A stretch of 64,000 bases of DNA from Taeniopygia guttata (GCF_048771995.1 NC_133027.1:9358001-9422000), one strand, 5' to 3'; positions 13,348 to 29,151 are shown, counted from the stretch's first letter. The notes: generated from the sequence alone by a model not told the origin. Made by a program: numbers and translations.

Positions 13348-15656
13348 AGAGGAAACAAAATAGCCAAACCATTAATGGCTAAACTTTCCCAGTGACAGCT
13401 GCCATTGTTTCAGGGGTAAGAGGACAAGACACTTATTTTGACTATTATTCTGGCTGTCTCTATTATGAGGAAGAGACAGGAGAATGAGAAGTGGGTTGTG
13501 GTGCAGGTAGGTACTCTAAAAAGGAATAAATAATTTTAGATGATCTGAAGATGCAACTGCATTCACTTCTTAATCTGGAGCAGCATGTGGTCCCAAAGAA
13601 AACCTCCCCATTACTCTGCTTTGATTCACATTGGAGCTGTCTTGGAGTGCACAAACTGGATTCCTTTGAAATGAGATTAAAGCAGGAGCACACCTTAAGA
13701 TCTCCACTCCTTGTATTGTCTGTGGGACCAGATCAAAACTGGTTTGAGGTCTGCAAAACATGCCTGCTATGGCTACTAAATCCTCAGCATGGGCAGTTCT
13801 GCTCTGCGCGGTCACTCCTTTGGGTATGCAGCACTTGCAAGTGAAAAAGTAGAATGATAAATGCCCAAGAAGAAAGTAAATCTTTCTAATGTTTATAATT
13901 GAATCTCAAAAGATTTGCTATTTCAATGTCCAAGAACAGGAGGCTGAATTGGATCTGTTAATCTCAGGAGTTTTTTCTACTTTTGTGTTAGGCACCACGT
14001 AAGCCTGAGCCTCCTTATAGTCAATGTGTGGCAAAGCCAAGGTTCACTTGCAAAAAAGTAACATTTTGCAAGATTAATATGAAGTTCTTTCTATCCTTAG
14101 TATTTGTTGTGCCCTCACATAATTTCTTTTCCTGATAGGAATGTGTTTACCATGTTTTACCACTAATGCAACTTTTAGGAGTACTAGATGTAAAGTGCAG
14201 ATAGAGCATAAGGATTGTAATCAAAATGTGGTCCACTTAAGAAATCCCTGACCAAAATACTGTATTTATTAAAATAAAAATACTAAATATTAGTGTTCAG
14301 CTTTTAGCTCCAATGAAGACTCAATATATTCTGGCTTTAGAAGTTATTTCATGTCAGCTAATCTGATCTTGCTGTTGACATACATATGCTTAACCCTATG
14401 GAGATGTGAACTTACCCTGACATTGAGTTGTGTTTGCTGGAAGCTGGGAGTGAGCACATGGAGAATTACTCTGGTAACTTGGCTTTTCAACTAAATCTTC
14501 ATTCTATTACTAGTGGATAAGCATTCAGTGATATGAAAAAAAAAAAAACAACCCTACAGCCATGTACCTTGCATATTATTTCTTTTCTTTAAGGTATTAG
14601 GAATTTATATGCTTTGTGGTTCACTATAGAGCAGTAGGAATGGTTCATGACCTAAACTATATTAAGTTGCAAACCCAAAGATTTTGAGCCGTGAAAACTA
14701 GTTCTGCAATTTATCTTTAACAGACAGTACTTCCTTTACATCTCTTTGTAGTGTGGTACTCAATGGCACTCATAGAAACAAATGGTTAATGATGAGGATA
14801 GCAAAATAAGCTTTGTAGAAACAGTGGTCACCAAATAAATGTTTAACTAAAATAAATTTGCCCTAGATTTCTTTGGCAAAATAACCAGGACTCTGAAAAA
14901 CACACAGAAGTTTTCCCAGCACCTTTCATTCCCTTTTCATGGAAAACAATATTTTAAAATTGAAGAAAAAGAGCTCCAGTCTCAAAACACTTTGCTTTCT
15001 GTTAGTATCTTCTAATGAGAAATTCTTCTTAAATCTTTAGAGAGTTTTCTACGAAAAGTTTCCTGTCTTTAGAAAGTATTTTAAAACTCATCAAAAACAT
15101 GGTGAATTTCAGTTGAAAAGATATGAGTTCAGTGTTTTGCTTTGGGTTTTTGGGTGGGTTTTTAAATTTTGGTTTCATTTTTTGTTTTTGCTCTTTTTTT
15201 TTTTTGCGATGCATCTTTAAATATTCATGGCTTCTGCATAGTGTTGTAAGGGAGCAGAAATGCAAACCCACCACTGGGAGGGTCCATGACAACATGGCAC
15301 ATAACTACTTTTAGCCAGAGGATTGTAGAAGAAATGTAATAGATCCTGAGTGTAACTTTGGGCCAAAATCTCTATTTCAGTAGCCTTTACCTGCTGTCAC
15401 CTCTTTGGTTTGAGAATCACAATCTGAGCATGTTCTGTGCCAAACCTTGTTCAAGTCAGGGATCTATGAGTGTGCCGATAATACAAAAATGGAGAAACTG
15501 GGATTTTTTGGCCTTATCTCTTCCCCTTTTTTTTTTTTTTTTTTTAAATGGATAAGTAACGAAATCTTACAGGCCTGAAAGATTCTTGAAGGCCCTCCCT
15601 AAGGCGAGCTCTATTGCTCTCTGTGAACAAAAACTCAAAGGATGAAATCCTGGCTC

Positions 15657-15710
15657 TCTTGTAGTTGATGGCAAAACTCCCATTGACTTCAATGGGGATA
15701 GGATTTCTTC
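15657..15710 (+). repeat. Ancient amniote interspersed repeat, copy B
   Basis: Core GGCAAAACTCCCATTGACTT followed by CAATGGGGATAGGATTTC. It matches copy A near 3971 on the same strand. It is the best-preserved copy in the window. Family name unknown to me. Confidence 0.65.
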
Positions 15711-18700
15711 GAAAGTGCATGTAGTATTCCCAAGTCAAAATGTAAGCACACTGGCTTATTAATAAATGCACAATAACACAGCAAGCCAAAGGCAGTATAA
15801 ATACTTACACCAAGTGTGACTCAGTATAAATGCCAATAACAGACTTACTTTTGGAATCTGTGAAGGATCCAGATGCCACAGTTAAAATTTCTCACGTTCA
15901 AACATCTGGATTCACTGATTGCTATTCAAAAGGAAATAATTAATAAAGAAAAAGTGGCAGAGTGGTGCTACACATCTAATGGCACAGGACTTTAAAGTGA
16001 TTATGAGCTTTTTTCTAATGTTTAAGTAAGTGAGAACCAGATTCCTTTTCTACAGTCCTTACTCTACCATTTTCCAAGAGAAAGTGAAAAATAACAACTG
16101 GAGTTAACAGAGTGCATATAAAAATGTCAGAAAGTTTTTAAATTGCAATTCAAAAATATAAGAGAATATGAGGATTTTAATTAATATGTTTTCCATTGTA
16201 TAGCTATCTCTACAAAATAGCTGACATTTATGTCTGTGTTTGAGTTAGAGATGAGTATCCCACTATTAACTGCTTTATACAAAAAAAAACCCCAAATCAT
16301 ACATGGTATGGGGACATCTTTCCTGTATGGAGTTAACTGAGGCTGAGGGCGGTGGTCTGTTCATTTTCTCTCTGCTTCAAAGGAGCATATCTGCTAATTA
16401 ACTTAATGCATATAAGAAACTTGTCTTACAGAATGGTTGAATTTGCATGTTAATTTTCAATGTCTCTTATCTAAGAGGAGTCTTGAAATCGTTCTTTCTG
16501 CCTGTAAGTGCCACAGAAAAGATATTTCATGCCTTAGAGAGGAAGAAGTCTTTTACATAAGCTGTTTTTTCTGTTTTTTTCAATCCTATCTTTCAACCCT
16601 AACCGGAGGCTGCAGCAACAACCTTTAACAGTGGTCTGATAAGCCTGTGAAGTAATCGCCCTTTGTCTAATCAGTTCCACCACCATCCTGTAATGAAAGC
16701 ATTTGCAAAGCAGGCAGCTACTCCGTAAAACATTTTCTTTGCACTCATTGCTACATGATTTTTAGTTTAGGAAAATGATTTTTTACCAGCTAGTATAATC
16801 ATATGAAATGTATCATACTAGGACTGCACTTGTAATTCTTACATGTTCTTGTGACACAGGCCTTCAAGCAGTGCTCATTTTTATACTGCAGATCTCAAAC
16901 ACAAGCAAATGCTGGCTTCCTCTCAGTTGTAATTTATGTTGCATGGGGAGCGTCACACATGAGCTGTGTAGTTTTTTACAATGACTTTTATATCTAGTTT
17001 CTTCTTTTTTAATGCCTTCATTATCTGTTAGGTTAACAAGTTTATGCTGTCTTTGCTTTGATCTTTCTTCATTTTATCCCATGTACCTTGCTCCTTGAGC
17101 CCTTCCTCAGAGGCCGAGCTCAGCCTGGCATATATCTGTGTGGCAAGGGCTGCAGAGCATGGAGGTGATCTTGAACTCAGTAATCGTGGTTCTGTTCTCA
17201 GGCAGAGCCAGCCCAGGGCAGAGCTCAGAGCACCTTTGCTGCCAGTCAATCACCCAGCTTCTAGGGTGGGCTTTGCTGCTTTGCTGCTTTGACTGACCAC
17301 AAGCTAAGATTGCCCTTCCTTCTATTTTACTGTTAGAAGCCACAATTGATACTTGGATGGTAGCAAGACACTAGGAAATTAAAATCTTAGCAGATTTACT
17401 GATACTGCAATAATTGATGTTGTGTATTTCTTTAATGTCTGTAGCTGCAGAAATATGTTGAGCTGAATTGAATGCAGATAAAAAGATAAAGTGTTTCTGA
17501 TGACACTGCTTGCTTTCTCAGAGATATTCCATGGAAGCAGCTGCTGCTCTGGCCAAGAAGCAATTATTCTAAGCCTGTGCCTCTTTCCAGGGTTTCACAT
17601 GAATTCCCAGTCAACACAGGACACACATTTCACATGCAGTGAAATTGTATGTCAGGAGTTTGTATCTAAGCAATTTCATATACTTGAGAAAATTTCACCA
17701 TTGTGGCTAAGAACTCTGAAAACTAATTTATTCCACAGTTTTTCAAATACATTAGTGAACAAAAAGCATCTCACTAGTGCCTTTTAAACTGCACCAAAAA
17801 AAAAAAAGAAATGTATTACCAAACATCCATAAATTATTAAGTTTTTGGCCAAAGAAGGTCAGACGTTTTTAAAAAGGTTAATTTTTTAAAAATTGTATTT
17901 CTTCTTTAAAAGTTAAGCTTCTAAGTCTGTAATTAATATTGGAAACTAATTTTCATTCAATTAACTTTTTTATCAACTTTTTAAAATTTAATGGAGGCTA
18001 CTTGATTCTGAAAAAAATCTCTGTGGTGCTTACTTTAATTGGTTAGCTATGCACTCATATTTAATACAGCTAGCAGCCTTGTTTTAATTATTACTATTTT
18101 TCAAAATCATTTGCATCATTACCTTTTATGAGTTTGTCTATTTCTATATCAGATATATAACTTAAGAATGTCTGCCTTTTAACTGTCTGACTTTTTCACA
18201 GTTGAATTTATGCCCGCACTGATGAAGCACAATGTACATGTTTTCCCCCCACATCACCTGAATATCATTTCTTGATTTACGTAAGTAGCCAGCTGTATGC
18301 CAATATAAAATAAATCTTTTAAATAATAATAAGTAATGGCAGCATAATAGAGTAATATACACACAATCCTGCAAATGTGAGAATAGTCACTACTTTGCAC
18401 CAGTAGAGTGTTAACATACATTTACAACATTTAGTACTTTATTAAGCTCTTTGCATTGCCATCATGTTTCCCAAATTATAAACAGAAAGATAAATTAAAG
18501 TTTTGTGAGAGTTTTGTGAACGCTGCTTTTCTTAACATTTGAAATTCCGTCTATTCCTTAGAATTCTGTTCTTGCCACAAAATGGTACGGATTGTCAAGT
18601 GTATTCTAATAAGGAGTGATCCAGAAAGTTGTTTTTCTTAATAAAATTTCTTTATAAAAATTGCCACTGAAGGGAAAAAAAAAATATTAGCATTTTTGAA

Positions 18701-21700
18701 GAAAAGACCAAAAGGGCAAAATGGGACTTGGAAAGGAGTGACTGTCAGCAGAGGTGTCTAAACCTTCCTGCTGAAGGGAGCTGGGATAATCCATGGGAAT
18801 GATTCTCTTTAAATCCTTGCTCTAGACCTTATTCAATAGTCCAAAGGAAATTATTTTAAACATTATTCCTCTACATTAATTAATAATATGAAATGTTTAA
18901 TAAGAACAGTGTTTCATGCAGGCAGTGTTCTTGAGAGCAGGCAGACTGACTTGTTTTATTAGAATAACATTGTCACATTAAACTAGATACCTTATTGAAA
19001 ACTGCTGTTTTCTACCAGTTTCAGTCATTGTAGGAAAACAGGTCTGTTTTAATAATGTTTTGCATTATAAAAGCTTCTTCTTGGAGGTGTGATGAAACTA
19101 GTTTCTTTCATCAAGGCAAAATTTGGCTAAAGAATTTAAGGGAAAGGAAAAGACATATCCAGTTGTAGAGCAGTTGGTCTGACAGAAGTCCTAGATTTAT
19201 TGCTATGATTGTGTGCATTTTTTGTATATATCTGGTAGCCCTATGTACATCACTAATTGCAGAAATTATGGAATTTATTTGTAAAGGTGTAATAACCCTT
19301 AGGCACCTGATTTCCATTGATAAGTTCTTAGTGCCTTTGAAAATATTTTTTTTATCTTCCTCTCTGGTTACGCATTCCCTGATATAATCATGCATCTAAT
19401 AACAAAACACAAAAAGTGCAATACTGGACTTGAGTATTTCAGTGTCATAAGACTCTAACAATGTGTGGTTTTCTACATTGTTGTCAGCCGTAGACATCTA
19501 CATTTTTTTATTTTAGAAGCATTCCTGAAATCTTTGGTGTAGGTTGTTAGTAGGATTTTTTTGTCTTTTTGTTTTTCTAAAAAGCCATCAGTGTTCAAGT
19601 GGCTGAAAAGCCCTCTGGTGTTGCAATGAGTGACTTCACCTTTCAGGGTAATGTTTAACCGTAGGTGTAAATGTGCACAAACAGAAAAGCTTTTCCGTAA
19701 GAACCCTGTAGTTTTAGTCTAAGAAGCAGAGAATGTGTATTTTCATCATTCTCTTAATTATTTCTGCTTAGCTAAGTTGTGCAGCATTTCTGAAGAAGAA
19801 AAAAATTGAAAGGACTATCAAAATCCTTAGGATCAAAGTACTACTTCCTGTCATAAGCAAGTGTGTTTTCTTTATGCTGGTCATAAATGTATTAAACTAG
19901 GCTCTAAAAGTGTTTAGGTTTGGTTCCTTAAATGCCACTGTTTTTCTGCAAAGGCTCATGGACTAATGCATAATTTCCAGTCTTCAGCCTTGATGGATCA
20001 TTGTCTGCTTTATTTTTTGCCTGTAGCAACACCACCCTTAAGCTTATATGGCTTTTCTCTTTTTCTGTGGATTTACAGGGATCAGTAATCGTCCTCTTAG
20101 ACTTTTCCAGGATAGAAGTGTCAGGCTGCTTTCTCTCTTCTTGAAAAAAGACTTTTTGCTTCCATATTGATTTGCATATTCCTTCCATTCCCATCTAGTT
20201 TGAATTCATGTTTGCTGAATACAAAGAACAAGAAGTGCTTAGAGTGTTTTACATGAAATCCCAGAAGTACCACGGAAAATAAACAGTGATTACTGTTATA
20301 TTCTAGTGCATAATATACCACCAGTACAATACTTTCAGTTCCTCCTATCTGCTACTGAATGAATGACTTTTCCCTTTTTACTACAGAAACTGATTCCTAA
20401 TATTCTAATTCTTAAGTTAATTTAGTGTCTTTCCAGGCCACTTTCTGATCTCTTCCATGTTGACTATAGCCTAGATCCACAGAGAGATGTGATAGGATTC
20501 AGTCTCAGTTTTAGGTTTGCTCTTTGTGCTGGGTTGCTCCCCATCTCTGATGGCAAAGTCATTGTGAAGTACCTCTCTTTATCACTAGAAAGCATCACAG
20601 CAGTTCTGCCACTGTGTGTGCCCCAACCTTTGATAGAGAATTGAGTTTAATGCCAATTTAATTTTCAGACCAAGCTTAACAGTAGCTTTCTGTCAAATAC
20701 TTTCTTCCTACTCTTGCTGTTTTTTCCTTGTAGCATTCATACATTCCCTGTGGAGTTTTGACACAACTCCCTCAATGTTCCAAGACAGAAATTTTTGCTT
20801 CTCCTTTTCTTAGTCATTGTTAACATTCTGTTTATTTTAACAGTATTTTTTGACATTTCTGATATGATTTATTCAGTTAGGCTGGGAATTCTTGATTTCA
20901 AGTTTTGTCCTCTTATCTTATTTAATATGGAAATTCTGGAATAGTATTGCTCTAAAACATTACATTCTATCTCCATGTGCTGCAGATCAGTCTCTTAATC
21001 TGATATTTCCCCCTAACAATATTTTCTTTTCATAAATGCTCATTGTTGGCTGAACATTTCTCTGATTCCTAGAAATTAATAATCTACCTATTTTCCTTCC
21101 CTTTTCAAGTCTTTATTCTCCTCCTTTGAATTAAAAGTCTCTGCAGTTGCACTAGAAGAATCATTGGAAATAATGCTTTCTTGACTGTTTTCCCTAAACT
21201 AAGTAGACCTGCGTAGTATGAAACCAGCAGAATCATTGCTTTCCACTTCATTACCTAAAATTAATAGAAAGTTTTCCAGGTTTCCTCAGATTAATATCTT
21301 GTATCCTTACTTTTGTCTAGCATTGCATACTTTTATTCACTGCTTACACTTTGATGACAAAATGTGATGATTTGATGGTTTATTGACTAATTCTAGGTAA
21401 GCTGCTTTCCAGATTTTTAGATCCAACTTCTCCTAGATTTGAGAGGAATTCCAGCATTTCTCCTCCCTGCTTTTCTTTGGTCCTTAGATCATGGCATGCC
21501 GTTGCAGTGCTCTGTATATTATCTTCATGTCTCCTTGGACTCTACTCTCCCAGGCTACGCCTACACTAGAAAACTAAACAAAACAATGTCAATTGAGCCT
21601 TACTTTTTCTCACAGCTAAATAGCAGAGTCAATAGCAGGGTTTAGTGCACAGGCACTATTTCAGACTTCTCTCCTGTCAGGAATCATTCCCAGTACACAT

Positions 21701-21741
21701 TTTGCATGTGAGCATCTCATGTCAATAAGAGGATTTTACTC

Positions 21742-21792
21742 GATGGACATGGACTGTGCTATGACAGTCCACTTGATGGACATGGACTGTGC
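21742..21792 (+). repeat. Short tandem duplication (33-bp period)
   Basis: GATGGACATGGACTGTGC occurs at 21742-21759 and again at 21775-21792. Between them GGACTGT (21751-21757) faces its reverse complement ACAGTCC (21764-21770), giving a small hairpin. It looks like a local slippage product with no evident function. Confidence 0.85.
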
Positions 21793-24700
21793 CTTCAACT
21801 CTGACCCAGAAAATTATCCTTGGCCTATTTTATGTGTGAGCTCATTTTTTAAGTACAAACAAACCCAATGTCCTCATCACCCTTTTCCCCTGTAATTAGT
21901 TTAATTTCTGGTTTCTGCTAGACACTACAGCAAATCTATTTGTCAAAGTAATCTTTCTGTAGCAAGGGGTGTCTGAATTCCTCTTCATGCAAGTTACTGT
22001 TTGCATTTCTGGGCATCTTTAGGTGTGTGAATATTTGAGCATCACATTCACTCTCCTAAATTCTGTGTTCCATCCCTACTTGAACACTATCTTTCCACTC
22101 CTCAGACATTTTTCCTCTTATATTTGACTTTTTCAAATGTGTCGCTTCATCCAAGTAGTCATCCAAAGATAATATACCTTCTAGCTTTCTGGATCTACTC
22201 TTTCCTAACCATCATCACTTTCTCTCTATGGTCCCAAACTTTAAAGAAATAGGGGGAAAATCCCGTAAAAAAAACTGATTGTCAACTGTTTGACTTCTGA
22301 CCATTTGGTGTTTCAATCTAATCCTACTTCTATGCTTTGGCTGAGTTGGATGTCCATCAGCAGTGATTAAAGGCTGAAAATTTCCAGAACTGGTTGTCGT
22401 AAGAGCTGGTAAGCCCATATGTACATTCACCTCAGAATAATATTTTTACCAAAGTGTAAAATTGTGGGAGAATTTGAAGCACTTTGCCAACATAAATCTC
22501 AGGTAACTGAAATTCAACATTAGTCTTGATATAATCCCATTAAACTGAATAATAAAAATGCCAAATTGAAATTTTAAGCACAACTTCTATTTCAATGACT
22601 TGGAGAAGCTTTACATTCTCATATTTACCTCCTTTAAACTCTGCAATCCATCAACAAGTAACTTCATTCTACCCTCCACGTTCTTCCTCAGTCTACATTC
22701 TACACTTTTGAGTGCATCAGGAATTATTCCACTTAAGGTACAGAAAAACAAATGTCTAGCTATGTAAGTCTGTTTAGAGAAAATTCTATGTGAGGACATA
22801 TGTGAATATTTTAAATTTATTTCCCAGCCCCACTAGAATCAGGACTTATGAATTAGTATTTATTCTGAATGATGGATTTTTATAGACTATAAAGTAGACT
22901 TACAGAAACAGCTACACTCTGTCCCCAGCAATGTAAGGTGATTCAGAGAGGTATGCTGGAAACTATCAGAAGGAGCTATAGAATTACCTTCCTCTGAAGG
23001 GAAATTCTTAGTTCACATGCTTAAGCATGACAATTTGGGCCATTTCAAAACTGTTATCTGTGATGCAGGTGACTGCAGGTAATCAAAATGTTTACATTTG
23101 CGTTATACTCTGTGGAGATCTAAATGTTTAATCAGATACCTAATGCTATCTGAGTTTCTTTGTGTTCCTCAATAATGGCAGCTATTTTATCAACAAGTGG
23201 TTCTTAAACTTTTGATGTGGCAGCTGGAAACCAGACGAGATTCTCTAGGATATGAAATTATTTAAGGTATTGAAGTTTGCAAATACATAAATGACATCCT
23301 TCCTGTATTCTTGCATTGTTGTATCTGCTTGCTTCAGTATCTTTAGGTTGTATTCAGATCACCAGCTCAGTCAAGAGAAGTCTTCTTTTATGTCTTTGAA
23401 AAACATTACTTCCAGTCCAACCAGAATAGGACTTCCAGGAGGTAAACAAAACCAGGAGATACATTGATAAATATATCTAAACCAGAGATCTCAAAAGCTG
23501 CCTGTGGGTCGTACTTATTCTTTGGTTTTGTTTAGTTAGATTAGGTTTTGCATTCAGATATATTGCCAACTTTCAAGTTCATTGAATGAAAGCCCTTTAA
23601 TGCCTTTGCATCTAGTATACTTTCATCCATGGTGAATTGTCTTGCTTGAGCTTCAGTTGCTAGCTGAGATGGCTGCAAATCTCCTGTAAAATCCATATAT
23701 TATTTCCAGCCACCATACAAGTGCTCTTGATAGCCAAGGAGCTAAAAATACATTTGGTTGGCACTGTGTCAGGAATGAATTTCACACACAGGCACCCTCC
23801 AAATGTCTTCTAGTTCAGCAAGAAGAGTAGACCCTCATTTTCATATTTCTCTCTATTTCTAATTGGTTTGTGTGCCTTTATCTTAGTTCTTCTTATCTCC
23901 TCTTGAAAGCACACAATTAGAGCCTCTTCAGTCTCTCTCAGATAAGAGATGGTGTGGCTCTGACCTATATTTCTCTGATCATTCTTAGTTTCCATCACAT
24001 GTTCATTGAACTGGAACCACTGGGTCTGAACAATAGCTCTGTGTGCTTTCTATTATTTTTATTGTTGCTGTTGAGAACAAATCATTGCTTGCATTACTAC
24101 AGTACTGATATAATATTTTAACACTGTTCTCCATTCTTTTCCTTCATTGTGTTACTTTTCTTTTTGCCCACCTCTACACATTGACCACAATCCTGAAGTG
24201 CTCTATATCCATGTTCTCTGCCCACCAAATCCTTACTGTTACAGTGGAATTCATCTTACCTGAATTTAACATCTGAATATTGTAGGCCTGAAGTCTACTC
24301 TACACTAGGAACAGGGCACAAATGTTGCATCATGAGTTTAGGAAATGGACAGAGGGATGTTTCAGGAAGCCCCACAGTAAAGCACTCTGAAGTTATGCAC
24401 GGTTTAGTGCCACAAAGGTGAGCACTTTAAGGAGCTGAAGTGGTGTATGATAAGAATCTGCTAGGTTGTCCTATCAGAGGAATTCCGGAGAGGATAATGA
24501 ATTACAAGGGCTTAGTGAACAGGGAAATGAGGAGATTTCAGCAGTATAGCACTAATGCAAGACTTAGCAAAATTCTGGAAGTAAAGATAACAATGAGATA
24601 GTGTGCAGTATGGGTAATGTGCTGAAACAGAAAATAGGAAGAAGAAATGAAAGAACATTAGAAAATAAAATTCTTTAGATGCAATTGTGGCAAAGAAAAA

Positions 24701-27700
24701 TTAAACAGAGGTACTGGATACAAGGTGAAAAATGGTGAAAGGTCAAGGAATAGAAAGCAAAATGTGAAGCAGTCAACAGAGAAATAGCTGCTGAGAACAT
24801 CAGATGACAACAAAGACACAGCTTCAGAATAGAGCCCAGTCCTCATATCAGATAGATGAACATAACTCCATTATGGCCATGATGGAGTTTGTTCTTGACC
24901 AATTCAGTGGAGTTCATTCAATGACTAATTTATTCTTGCAGATAAAGTGACTCTTAGTGTTACATGTCTCTTCCTTTTTCATTAAAATATGCCATAATTG
25001 GCATGCTGATATGTTGGAAGTATATGCCAAAAAATCTAATTAAGAATCTTCACTCTTGCCAACAAAATAAATAATTAGATATTTTATTTACCTTGAATAA
25101 GCACATTTGCAAAGAACTTTAAAAAAAAATTAACTTCTGAAAGTTTTCTTTCTGTTACTAAATAACATCTGAACTGAATACTATTTGAACAACAGGATGT
25201 GGTTTTTTTGTTTGTTTTTTTGTTTTTTTTTTCAGAGCTCCAGCTGCTATTGAAAGATAAACCTTAACCTGTCTTCGAAGCTTATACCTTATCTTAGTGT
25301 TAAATGAGGTTTGGTTTCATTTGAGTGATCAGCATAATGAATCACGACATTGTTGATAGCAGAGACAGTTGGACATGCACAAACATAAGACAAAATGCTC
25401 CATCTTCACTGAAATCTTTGAATAAAGGAATTTTGACTTAAGTGGCAACTGTCTGCAACTCACTATTATCCTGAGAGGCATGTTGCCCACAGATGTCATG
25501 GACTGATTTTCAAGCCCGCAGACCCCAAAACAGAAGCTCTATACAGAATCCTGTTATGATGTCAGTCTAGCCCCTGGGACATCATCAAATGTGTAGGCAG
25601 GGCCAGCAAGGCATAGCATGCTTATTTCCAGCACCATTCTTTCTGACTGTGTGGTGGAGTTAAAAAATAACAGATTTTACTGAAAAATGTAGTAATATTG
25701 CAAATAATTTTTAACCAAATCTTTAGATTTGGAACTCCTTTGATTTAGTCAGAAGTCTGTATTAATCAATGTATGGAAGTATGTATCTGTAGAGGAAATA
25801 ACCATTCACATGTAAGATGTTTACAGTAGGATTCCCATTTGCTCTGTGAAATAATGGAGACAAGTTACTATACTGAATAAATACATCTCCCTCATGATGA
25901 TTTATATTCCATCAAGATTATAATTCATCAAAACTGAACTTCCTTTGCAAACATAGAACTCTTACTAATATGGCTTTCAGGAGACACTTTTCCTTCTTCA
26001 GAAATACAATAACAACAAAAAAATCTCATCCTACTTAGAAGACTGATAATTTTTTTTGAAATCCAAACTGATAATAACTGAATCATAGAAACACAAAATC
26101 AAAGAAGTAAATAAAAAAAAAATTAAGTACAGCAAATGCTTTTCTTACAAAAATATATTAAAATACATTGCAAAGGTTTTAGATTTGACAGCATATTTTA
26201 GATGTCTTATTCCTGTGATAGGGAAATATGTAGCATTTTTATGCACCACAGTATTGTCCCCTATATTGTCCCATACAGGTAAGGATACAATTATTTCATG
26301 CAATAACGTGTATTACCTTAGTTTTAAAATATAGTAAATATATTAAAAATATTGTGTTCATTCCTGTTAGTTGTATGTTAATCTAGGCTGGTATATTGAG
26401 TTTAGAAAAGAACTCAGACAGAGGGTAAAAGGTCCTTTCCTCTCAGATGCCTTCTAAAAATGAAGACTCTTGGATATCATCAGTAGATTTGTGCTGTTTA
26501 ATCAGCAAAATACTCAGGTATATGGGTAAGTCAAGATACTTCAATTATACAATCTATGTTTAAAGATAAAAGGCAGGGATTTTTCTCAAATCTCTGTGAC
26601 TCTTTGCCTGTCCTAGAATTTAAAATCACAATCACTATAATAATGTTTCTAATTTTGAAAACATTTTTACCCAGGGAAGGGAACTGAACCCATTGTTTAT
26701 TAAGGTTACATTTTCAAAGGTGACCAGAAAGTGAAAAACCTTTGATGTCAGTATCAATGAGATGCAGAACATGTCCCCCTTATTTCTAACTTTTCAGAGC
26801 CTCAAGCCCAACAGGTGCAGTTCATCATCCAGGAATGAGAATTATAACCTGGTCAATATAGAGATTAAAGTTCAGTCCCCACCTGACAGCCATATCTGCT
26901 GTCGTCGCTCTTGTGGCTTCACATGTTTTGTTTTCGTTTCAGGTAACATCATGCAAAAGCACTGACTCATTTTTTTTTATTTCCTTGTATCTCATCTGCC
27001 CCTTAGTAGAGGGAAAAAATTATGTATAGATACCTCTTTCTCCTCCTCTGATGAGACACTGGGTAAATCTATTTCCTTAGCTGTCATGTGTCAGTTCAGT
27101 TCACAGAGACTTCCTTGTGGCCTTCGAGCACCTGGTGTGTAACAGGGGGCATCTTCTGCAGTATTAGGTATCTAACGTTAGCAGAAAGCTGATAGTGAGG
27201 GTTTCCTGTGCTCTCTAAGGCAACTTAGTCTGCTTGTGATTTTATTCCCTACTACTAATGTGAAGATACTTTTTTTTTTTTTTTGCCCTCTCCAAGAAGA
27301 ACAGTGTCCTAAAAAGACTCGGGAATGATCTAGTAAAGTTCCATATAATAATGTGTAGAAAGCTGTGTTGCATAATATCAATCAGTTGAAACTGATGGAT
27401 CGAATTGATGGATCAGCTCAGAGAGAGTGAAAGCCACCTGTCAGAATCTTTGGCTATGAATGATTGCTGAACAGCCCTGAAAAGCAGAAAGAAAAATTAA
27501 CTGCTCAGAGTGAAGGAAAAAATGAGCTCCCAAAACAACTGGAAAAAATTTAACATTACTCCTCAGTGTATTTGTGGGCAGTTGAAGCCAGCAAAAATTA
27601 AAACAGCAAGACACAATTACCATTAAGGATAATTCTTACATTCAAAGCTTCCATTTGTTTGAAGTGCAGAAGGCTATTTTACGATGTGTTTTACTAGTGT

Positions 27701-29151
27701 GATTCTTTGAGGAACATGGTATTCTGTAGAAAATTGACGTGTGACAGATAAATATTTGAAAAGAAATAACAATAATAGTTTTTTAGAAAACCCAAAACCT
27801 AAAGAAACTGTTTCTGTTTTGATGAATTCAGCTTGTAAGTCTGGGAAAAAAATTGCAGCTCTGGCAAGTAGCTAGATGCAGAGATGAGGAAAAGCATCAT
27901 AGAAAGCTCAGTGGTGGTGTGAATTAATTTTGGGAAAGCAGCTGGAATTTTGCAGGTAGGGATGGCAGCCTATGTACATGAAAGCCTGTGGAGACAGCTT
28001 GAGCTCCAGCAGTATGAAAATGATGGAGAGCTGAAACCATGGGAGAGATGAAGCAAAAAGGTGCACAGAGTTTCAAGTAGGAGCTCTCAAAAACCATGGC
28101 TGACTGAACCACTTCAGTCATGAATACAATGTTTTGGCAGGGCAGGCAATACTGAAACATTACAACCTGGACAGAAAGGATGACAAAATGCTACTGGTTC
28201 AATGGAAGTTGCTGGAACAGCAGCATATAATTTTTACAGAAAATCCCCAGATTGTCATTCTGAGAGCAAATGGGTTATTTCTTAGCCTTACCTTTTTTTG
28301 CAGATGCACTGAACATCTATACCAGAAACAGTATTATTAATACTAAAAGAGACAATACATGATCAATTTTCCAGTGGTGAGCTAAAAAAGCAAGCATTTA
28401 TATAGAAAGTAATGTCAAATAAGAAACAAACAGGGAAAAAAATACTGGTTTGGAAATACATCAAGCACTTAATGATGTCACCTTGTTGATGAGAGAGAAT
28501 AAATCAGATGTTTGCAACACCTTTGTAGGAATGTCTTGGGAAAATTCAAAACTGATTATAGGGAACCAACCTACCACAGTTTTGAAAAGCAAATTTCTTT
28601 GCCTAATGACAAAACAAAATGAAGGAACTGAGGAGGTTTAATACTTTGAAGGGAGAATACGAATAAAAGGTTCAAAGGATTCAATAAATTTTCTAGTTAG
28701 AGCTAAAAGAAGTCAGACCTTTTTGCCCAGGAATATACTCAAAAGAACTAAATAAATATGTAAAAAGGAAACATTTTCCACTACCTACAATGAGAGAAAT
28801 TCTGGAGGAGATGGCTTATGCCGAATATTTTTCAACTCTTGATGCCTCAGCAGGCTTCTGGCAGTGTTTCTTAGACAAACAGTGGGTATGTTTGTGAACC
28901 TCCAACACCTCCTTTGGGAGACACAGTTTCCTCCAATTGCCACTGGGTTATAGTTAGCACCATAGGTGTTTCACCAGAAAATACAACCATTTTTCTCTGA
29001 TGAGGGACATGCTAAGACCTGAACAGATGACACTGTGAACTGGGAAACACAGTAGAAGGCTAAGACCAATGTTTCCCAAATTACAGAAGTGCTGGGCCTT
29101 GACCTGAATGAGATAAAAATAAATGTGAAAGCCACATAGTGGGTATGTTTC

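Larger units (their letters stand above)
11401..21741. other. Intergenic, no gene; simple repeats
   Basis: No coding region is supported; open frames are under 100 codons and unconserved. The stretch holds a C-rich tract, a poly-A tract, a CAAA-rich tract, T tracts near 15195 and 15525-15545, and a second copy of the ancient repeat near 15657. A slightly less AT-rich stretch near 17090-17290 has no recognisable identity. Near 16390-16410 an AATTAACTTAAT-type sequence could be a weak HNF1 site. Confidence 0.5.
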